Assembly: GCA_002633005.1 (NCBI GenBank)
Contig: NMRA01000063.1
Span: forward strand, 604,427 to 668,426
Length of the DNA: 64,000 bases
Direction: 5' to 3'
Source: Phoronis australis
Taxonomy: Eukaryota > Phoronida > Phoronidae
In this document: positions 57,775 to 64,000 of the stretch, piece after piece
How the letters are laid out: each line of letters starts with the position of its first letter
How positions within the stretch are numbered: position 1 is the first letter of the stretch
The notes under the pieces: model-generated
Databases searched by the model: none
The model's input: only the letters and a program-made list of their open reading frames with translations
What the model was told of the DNA's origin: nothing
Made by a program: the position numbers and the translations under genes

Positions 57775-57935
57775 TTCACGACCTGTCTGTATCCTCGGAC
57801 GGTCGACGAAACAATGGCGGAACTAGAATGTAGCCAGTGGGTCCGGGGAAGGAAAATAGCGGCGGCCCTAAAACGGCGCATTATAAATGTTTCTTTCAGT
57901 CATCTGTCCCGCATCACTAACTCGCAATGATACCA
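57775..57935 (+). promoter_or_regulatory. CpG-rich segment with a plausible translation start
   Basis: ACAATGGCGGAAC at 57811 begins MAELECSQWVRGRKIAAALK. The local CpG and GC content is well above background. It could be the 5' end of a plus-strand gene or the CpG promoter of the minus-strand gene's non-coding first exon. I see no clean donor. Confidence 0.25.
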
Positions 57936-58520
57936 TCAAGCAATATGTTCATCCCCAATGAAATAGTGCCCGCGGCCGTTGACAAACCTAATCCGCAATT
58001 GACTAATTTTGATACAATTTCTTCCGGGAAATGATGATTCAAAACTTTTTACGAGGAATTCAGTTAAGCTAAACAGTTAAAAAGTCGCTAGTTTCACTGT
58101 GCGATGTTGAATTATATTCAGTCAGTGTTTTATTGTTATTAGACACCGTTCTTAATTCATAAGAAATTGTCATTTCGCATACGTCACAGGTTTAAAAATA
58201 TTTTTAATTCTAGAAACCAATAGTGTTACTCAAATGCGAAAAATAAGAGCGTGTAATAGTAACATATAAAAGGAAATGAACCAGAGCAGTTATATAAATG
58301 ACAAGTTAAGCCATTATGGAAATTTCATTGATTCAAAAGTTTTCTAGTAACCTTAAAAACAAAGGTTTTTAGTCTCACACTTGCTGTAGATCATTTAGGC
58401 ATTAATCCAAAATTATACATCTTCATAGTATTATAATTAATTGTACCTTTGTTGAAGTTACAATTAAATTCTTCAGTAAAAATTCAGAATGCAGTGATAT
58501 TTACGAAAAATGCGATAGAA

Positions 58521-58613
58521 TATTGCAAGTATTGCAAGTATTGCAAGTATTGCAAGTATTGCAAGTATTACAAGTATTGCAAATATTGCAAGTATTGCAA
58601 GAATTGCAAGTAT
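58521..58613. repeat. 9-bp tandem repeat, ten copies
   Basis: (TATTGCAAG)n with two or three variant units. Confidence 0.95.
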
Positions 58614-58619
58614 CTTTCC

Positions 58620-59600
58620 CAAAGTTGCAGACTAGAAATGTACTGTGTGGATAGTTCATCACAGTGTAGGATTTCCATAAAAGTTTAAAAATAAACTATT
58701 TCTTCAGAAAGTAAAAGTTAGTTATCCTGACACATGTTATGTACGCTACCGTAAACAAGAGACATTTGAACACATTTTTACGATTGTTATGATACAAAAG
58801 AAAATGGACTCTGTAAAATAACAATATTCATAAAAAGAGACAATGTTATTTTGAACACTGTTGCATAGTTGTCACGGTTAACATTCAAGAACGATAAAAC
58901 GGAACAAATGGATTGAAAAGCGGGATTTCAGGATAAAAAGGAGAAAACCTGCGTCTAGGCCAAAGTGTTGGCTGCAACACACAAAGACCTACCGACAGTG
59001 TTATTTTAGTCACACGAGATATGTAACAGCCCAATATGCCCGAAAACGTTTCTTGTTGTTTTTTATGGTCGAATGGGAAATTGCGGATGCCGCAAAAACA
59101 GATGAAACATCCCGTTTTTTCTTTTGAGTTGACCGGGAAAATATGGCTGTGTCGCGTGGGAAATTACAACAATATATGATGATATGTCAATTTAGCCGTG
59201 TGTTAAAAAGCGGGACATCTAGATGGTGTGGTGGGATAGCAGAATTTTTTTTAAATTTTAAAAAGTGGGACAGTCCGCCAAGAACGGCAATTGACATTGT
59301 GCACTGTCAGCAACACGAAGTACTGGGTTGGGTTCTTTCACAAGATAAACTTTACATTATTTTTAAATTTTATTTCACGAGTGTAGGTAAATAATACAAA
59401 TAACAGTAGGCTTACTTCTCAGAAATCGAATTAATTAGGGCCTAAACTTTTCATTTAGACCAAATGCAACTTCTTTCCGTAAAGTACACGATTTCAACAC
59501 CCAAAAAAATGTCTTACATGAAAAACTCCTGGCATGTAGTATGATAGGTTGTCGAAAGTGGTTCCGAATACTATTGGAGCCCAACAGATACTCAGAGGCC
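58620..59600. other. No gene recognised
   Basis: GAAACATCCCGTTTTTT (59105) and AAAAGCGGGACATC (59206) are loosely inverted and may mark a small MITE. Confidence 0.3.
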
Positions 59601-59604
59601 AGGC

Positions 59605-59696
59605 TATTCCCGGCATACACCCAGCGCCACACGTTGGTGCTTTTAAAGAATATTCCCGGCATCCACCCAGCGCCACACGTCGGTGCTTTTAAAGAA
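59605..59696. repeat. 46-bp tandem duplication
   Basis: TATTCCCGGCATACACCCAG ... GGTGCTTTTAAAGAA in two adjacent copies differing at two positions. Confidence 0.92.
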
Positions 59697-59699
59697 TGA

Positions 59700-60536
59700 T
59701 CAGTGTAATTGTCGGATTTGTTGAATAATTTTGACAAGAAATCGCCGGTTGCATGGAATCGTACCTCAGAAGTACCGCTTGATGAACAATAACAACAAAA
59801 TAAAAATGAAGCAATGAAATAGGGCTTGATTTGATAACCACAACTCTGAAGTCAAAACTCAGTCCAGCAGGAAGACGGAAATTCTCATCGCGGCTAGTCT
59901 CATGGTGGCCAAAGACGGTCTCTGCTCTGATAATAGAATACAATGGTCACGACGTGCAGGAGTTGGCATTCCAGGGCTAGAGTTCTATGAAGATACTGTA
60001 AAATGATTTAACACCCAAAGATATCTTGTTGAAAAACGTACTCTTGGCATGCAGTTTGATAGAATGCATGCGCGCGCATCCAGCCTAAAATATAGGGGGG
60101 GGGGCTCAAATGTTTCGATATGCGGACCTTTTATTGAAAGAAATCAACGAGGACTAACAAAAAACGGGACCACTAGGTTCAGGCCCACAAATTGTGCATC
60201 CGCGCCGACTTCCCGTGGATTTTGTGGACTTTTGTATCATTTACTATGACTTTTTGATTCACCGAGGCGTACTTTTTGCCCAATTCGCCAGGGGGCTCGT
60301 TCGAGCAGTCCAGTTACCCCAATGTATTGTGAAGGACCGATTTGAGGTTTGCGTACCCGTTGTTCCACCCCGCGGCGACGGAAAGCGCCGGTGGTGCAGG
60401 TGCAGCTACTGGGCCGCGCGCGATGACCAGCAAGTTTCGGCGGGATTCCCTCGCAAAACGAAATGTGTCCATTACATCGACACACTTTAAAATGGACGTT
60501 TGAACTTTATCCTATTTTGTGCCACTGTTGGATGCG
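59700..60536. other. Unassigned; GC-rich open frame at 60194-60490
   Basis: The plus frame includes FARGLVRAVQLPQCIVKDRF and RGDGKRRWCRCSYWAARDDQ. No motif or splice support. It ends 50 bp before the LTR-like repeat and might be related to it. Confidence 0.3.
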
Positions 60537-60720
60537 GATGGCCATGAGCTGTCTTACAACATCTCTTGTGGCGCTTTTTTATTGGCCATTTTACCAGAGA
60601 TCATCATTTTTGTCTTACTTATCTGAATTCATTTTATTTACTTGTAATTGTATTAGTCATAATACATGACATTATATCGCCTACTCGGTCTGCTTTTCAT
60701 CTGTCAGTGGTAACGAGTCC
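60537..60720 (+). mobile_element. LTR-like repeat, third copy (truncated)
   Basis: ATGAGCTGTCTTACAACATC through ATTGGCCATTTTACC, a changed polyadenylation signal (AATACATGACAT) and GGTAACGAG, where it is cut off and abuts the LINE fragment. Matches 40395-40570 closely. Confidence 0.6.
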
Positions 60721-61100
60721 TAATGACCTCGGCCCTGGAGTCTCTGATGACGGAGAATTGTGTTATCGTCCGCATAGTTCACAAGGTTTGAGTCTTTAAT
60801 CGAGAAATAGAGATCATTTACAAAAACATTAAAATGTACCGGCCCTAGCACTGAGCCCTGGAGTACGCCTTTCACAAGACGGAGCCAGTTACTGAAAAAT
60901 CCAGACAGTTTCACCCTCAGGCTACGATCGGATAGGTCAGGACCATATCAAAGCACATCCCTCATCAGACATGCCATAGGCCGACAGCTTTGATATAATC
61001 AACTCGTGTGAGAGGCAATCAAATGCCTTACTGAGGTCCATCATTACTGCTCCAGCGTGGCGCTTCACAAGTCGAGGGCCGACTTCCAGGCCTCTATGAG
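60721..61100 (-). pseudogene. LINE reverse-transcriptase fragment with YADD box
   Basis: On the minus strand, RHAGAVMMDLSKAFDCLSHE and LIISKLSAYGMSDE (about 61065-60960) form the palm region before the catalytic box. After a frameshift come VLQGSVLGPVHFNVFVNDLY and then LVNYADDNTI (about 60870-60760), which contains the Y-A-D-D active-site motif. Order and wording match CR1/Jockey-type RT. Both ends are truncated, the left one at the LTR-like repeat. Not active. Confidence 0.82.
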
Positions 61101-61499
61101 CCGGAGTAGTGCATACTGACAGATAAAAGATCAATGATATAATAGAAATGCTATAATATTGGTGCTGATTTCCTGTGTAACCAATTACAGTGTAGTTGAA
61201 CTGACGTTAATGACAACATGTTAACTACGTTTCAGTGAGAAAATCACAATATAGTACATGCATTATAACTTTCTCAATCTTTTTTAATGTCACTCTAAAC
61301 TGGAGATCATGAACTGAAGTTGACAGAAGCTGTGTAAACTGTTGTGCTGATTTTGCTTGATGTTTTACTGATAACATAGCTACAGAGATGTACAGATTGA
61401 CTTGTGGCACCCCTGTGGCTTGAATGTATGTTGTGTTTGACTCTTCTGTTTTTCTGTTTTGTATTCTTGGTCATAAGTTCACCGTCAATCTCCGTCTCT

Positions 61500-61795
61500 A
61501 TCTCTCTCCCTCTCCCTCTCCCTCTCCCTCTCGCTCTCCCTCTCCCTCCCACCCTCCCTCCCTCCCTCCCTCCCTCCCTCCNNNNNNNNNNNNNNNNNNN
61601 NNNNNNNNNNNNNNNNNNNNNNNNNNNNNNNNNNNNNNNNNNNNNNNNNNNNNNNNNNNNNNNNNNNNNNNNNNNNNNNNNNNNNNNNNNNNNNNNNNNN
61701 NNNNNNNNNNNNNNNNNNNNNNNNNNNNNNNNNNNNNNNNNNNNNNNNNNNNNNNNNNNNNNNNNCCTCCCTCCCTCCTCCCCCTCCCTCTCCAT
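61500..61795. repeat. CT/CCCT low-complexity tract around an assembly gap
   Basis: (TCTCCC)n passes into (CCCT)n. 61582-61765 is 184 N. CCCT/CT repeats continue on the right. Frames across it are artefacts. Confidence 0.95.
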
Positions 61796-61845
61796 GGGCA
61801 AGCTCCTGCCTATTTGTTTTTCCTTTTGCTGTCACAAATTTGCAG

Positions 61846-61923
61846 GAAGATTCGACACTCGCTTTCATCTGCTGCAACAATTTGTTTAGCCCTTGCTGAC
61901 ACGCTACATGGAACAACTCCTGG
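61846..61923 (+). CDS. Internal coding exon of an unrecognised plus-strand gene
   Basis: A long pyrimidine tract (TTTTTCCTTTTGCTGTC, then ATTTGCAG) precedes the exon and the consensus donor GTGAGT follows. With one base carried in, it reads KIRHSLSSAATICLALADTL, then HGTTP, leaving two bases (GG). The other frames contain stops. The alternation of small and hydrophobic residues suggests a helical repeat or membrane-proximal helix. No family is recognised. The next exons must lie either in unrecognised parts of this window or beyond 64 kb. Confidence 0.65.
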
Positions 61924-61929
61924 GTGAGT

Positions 61930-62630
61930 CTTATAGTTTAGAACCTTTTGTTCTCAGTGGTTTCGTCTAAAAGTAGATGTCTGTATTTCAAAACTCTGGT
62001 AGGGTGTACATTCACGTCGTGGGTAACATGTTCGTTGAAGCTCGCCCCACAATAACAGTGAACTTGTTTCCTGAAATGAAAATAAGTTCATTTGTGAAAA
62101 TGTCTAAAACTAAAATAGTATGCTTGATGTAGTTTTGATACGAAAGTAACACTGTAATGACGTAAAGGTGATTGATTCATTGCACCACACTTATTTTTGT
62201 AACCTTTTCACGTTTTATAAGTAAAAATTTAATTATCGTTCGACACACCACGATGCGTTCCCGATCGCATAAACAAACGCAAATTTGCGTTCTCAATTGC
62301 ATCTTTCAACAAAAAAGTATCGAAAATTCAGAGATCCCGACAAAACTACAAAAACAAGCGTTGTGTTATATTTTTATATGTCATTTCTTCATAACTTCAT
62401 GGTAAATTTATTGATTTAGTGCCAAAAATAACCGCAATTGGCCAAGATGACCTACAAATTACCTTCGGCTTACGCGATGCCTCGGTTAACGTAACCTTTC
62501 TCCAATAATTGGAACAGACACTAGCCTACGGTAATCTCTACCTGCCCTTCCTTAATGTGTCACGCCTTGAACTCATGTCTCTGTTTTCACATTGGAAGTA
62601 AAAACAACGAAAATTCATCAAATTTACCCA
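61930..62630. other. Intron or intergenic, nothing recognised
   Basis: No further plus-strand exon with a matching entry phase was found. Confidence 0.4.
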
Positions 62631-62631
62631 C

Positions 62632-62726
62632 CTTGCCTGGCTTCGCTTCTCGCGCCAAATTTCGTTCTCGATCGCCTTCCGGGCGTTCTCGATCCCGGCC
62701 GGGGTGATTACGTGGAGAAAGGATAA
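62632..62726 (-). CDS. Exon candidate in a CpG-rich island, minus strand
   Basis: The acceptor AAGTTTTTGTCCAG and donor GTGGGT bound 95 nt. One open frame reads LSFLHVITPAGIENARKAIE, then NEIWREKRSQA. A second open frame is Arg/Glu-rich (GRDRERPEGDRERN). GATCGAGAACG is repeated twice inside. GC content is far above the neighbourhood. It may be coding or a 5' UTR exon. Confidence 0.35.
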
Positions 62727-63264
62727 CTGGACAAAAACTTTTTCAAATTTTTACTAAGGTTGATCAGATTGAAACATTTTATATGAAAGGTTAGCGCGTG
62801 ATTTGTAGAGAGTCAAAGTGAAACTGGCGGATCTTTCACCGTCTGAATGGAGGGCTGAAATTCCCGCGATCAAACCTAAGCTACTGAATTATTTGAAACA
62901 AACTACCAAACAGAATTTTATTTAAAAATTAACATTTCTAGAGAGAAAAGTCCCAATCTTCTCAATTTAGATGTGGAGTCTTGCCGCTTAAAGTGTAAAC
63001 TGGACGTTTTGGTATTTTTACTGGTATTGAGGAGCGTGTATGTGATTTTTGTAGACCCATGCGTAAAGGACTCTGGTCTTACAAATGTTCTCTACATTGA
63101 TCTCAGAAATCCTTATTTGCTGAGGTCATGTTGGTTTGTCCCACCTTTGCTGAGCTAAGGATTCAGAATCAGTTTGCTTCTTGATAACAAACACCTCTGT
63201 GAGTAAATTGAACTTCAGTTTTAATGGCGAAATGAGCTGTTAGATACGTATCGTAGTGAGAAAG
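62727..63264. other. Nothing recognised
   Basis: No repeat or splice-bounded frame that I can support. Confidence 0.4.
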
Positions 63265-63505
63265 TTGGTCAGATTTTCTTGTTGTCATGGTATATGTGTT
63301 GGTCAGATTTTCTTGTTGTCATGGTATATGTGTTGGTCAGATTTTCTTGTTGTCATGGTATATGTGTTGGTCAGATTTTCTTGTTGTCATGGTATATGTG
63401 TTGGTCAGATTTTCTTGTTGTCATGGTATAAGTGTTGGTCAGATTTTCTTGTTGTCATGGTATATGTGTTGGTCAGATTTTCTTGTTGTCATGGTATATG
63501 TGTTG
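63265..63505. repeat. Minisatellite, 34-bp unit, seven copies
   Basis: The unit starts TTGGTCAGATTTTCTTGTTG and ends CATGGTATATGTG. Almost perfect copies, implying recent expansion. Frames across it are artefacts. Confidence 0.96.
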
Positions 63506-63597
63506 CCTATTTTGTACGTTTTTGGAGATTGTGATTAATATAAGCCCCAGTTGTGGCTGGTATATATATATGATCTCGTGGTCAGGCTGTAACTTAC

Positions 63598-63633
63598 CTG
63601 GAATATTTACTGTTATCAGGAAGAGCCTTCCTG
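63598..63633 (-). CDS. Short exon candidate, minus strand
   Basis: The acceptor TTTTCCTTTTATCAATAACAG is strong and the donor is a consensus GTAAGT. Two frames are open: RKALPDNSKYS and GRLFLITVNIP. It could be upstream of 62632-62726 in the same gene; several phase combinations are possible, so this is unproved. Confidence 0.35.
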
Positions 63634-64000
63634 CTGTTATTGATAAAAGGAAAACTGAGTACATGAAATTAAATTTTGATCTTGTCATCCAAGTCTTTTT
63701 AGTTCAGTTTTGTACGAAGTTGTGTGGGTGGGTAGTGAATATTTTGATCGATGTTCAGTACCTCTTAAAATATTCTGTCAGACATTTTGCGACTTTGACT
63801 AGTTATGAGTGATGATATACTCAATGTTGTGAGCTATTCTACAGATTGGCAACTGACTTGTTAACTAATGGTGATTATAGTGGGAGGGTGGGGAATTTAC
63901 CCTTATGTCAATAATGGAATGTTCTAAATTATATGCGAAAGTGCATCAGAATGGATTACAATGTTGTGGTAGTGATGAACCGCCTTGCTTTCTTCTTCTT

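Noticed and set aside
59689-59943. 84-codon minus-strand ORF, with a nearby ATG in a strong CCACCATG context
   Set aside because: The strong-context ATG opens only a 14-codon frame, and the longer ORF has no motif or splice sites.
61307-61927. Long Pro/Ser-rich and Arg/Glu/Gly-rich ORFs
   Set aside because: They come from the CT-rich low-complexity tract and its gap. Only the short spliced exon at 61846-61923 is retained.
63256-63538. Cys/Val-rich repeated ORFs
   Set aside because: Artefact of the 34-bp minisatellite.

Overview
This window looks like a piece of an animal (metazoan) nuclear genome, most likely a marine invertebrate and possibly a deuterostome. The reasons are very short protein-coding exons with GT-AG introns spread over tens of kilobases, tRNA-derived SINE-like repeats, several LINE reverse-transcriptase fragments, many TIR transposons and MITEs, at least ten minisatellites, and three assembly gaps. 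There is no operon structure, no ribosome-binding-site pattern and no long intact ORF. The species cannot be fixed from sequence alone. Nearly all the longer open frames are repeat-derived or fortuitous.

Host genes. The best-supported gene runs on the minus strand from about 49.6 kb down to about 8.6 kb. Six exons (49456-49602, 44783-44872, 34226-34260, 33139-33226, 11040-11090, 8602-8661) have acceptor and donor sites and agree in reading phase. Joined, they give 150 codons of an acidic-start, then coiled-coil-like, then basic protein that I do not recognise. A possible last exon lies at 8262-8381. At the right edge, one good plus-strand exon (61846-61923) and two weaker minus-strand exon candidates (62632-62726, 63598-63633) suggest one or two further genes running out of the window.

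Mobile DNA, left to right. Positions 1-302 hold the 5' end of a PIF/Harbinger-like element. 4.2-5.5 kb is a broken LINE. 6.7-8.2 kb is an array of ~148-bp units each carrying a CTCF-like core; it has its own LINE 3' insertion and an inverted relative at 42.6-44.3 kb. 13.4-14.8 kb and 27.7-29.2 kb are two inverted copies of a TA-flanked TIR element, and a larger relative lies at 37.9-39.8 kb. 15.75-24.3 kb is a three-level nest: a ~500-bp TA-flanked MITE split by a 7.55-kb element with a TTA target duplication and by a 491-bp hAT-like MITE with a perfect 8-bp duplication. 24.6-26.0 kb is a long-TIR element. 35.2-40.3 kb is a fold-back structure with tandem ~155-bp subrepeats, itself invaded by two other elements. 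A three-copy LTR-like family lies at 29.4, 40.4 and 60.5 kb, followed by a second LINE RT fragment at 60.7-61.1 kb.

Assembly. Gaps are at 20742-21498, 38590-39278 and 61582-61765. A single N at 12781 joins a ~520-bp near-exact duplicate, probably two haplotypes placed in series. Most introns of the minus-strand gene consist of this nested repeat material.
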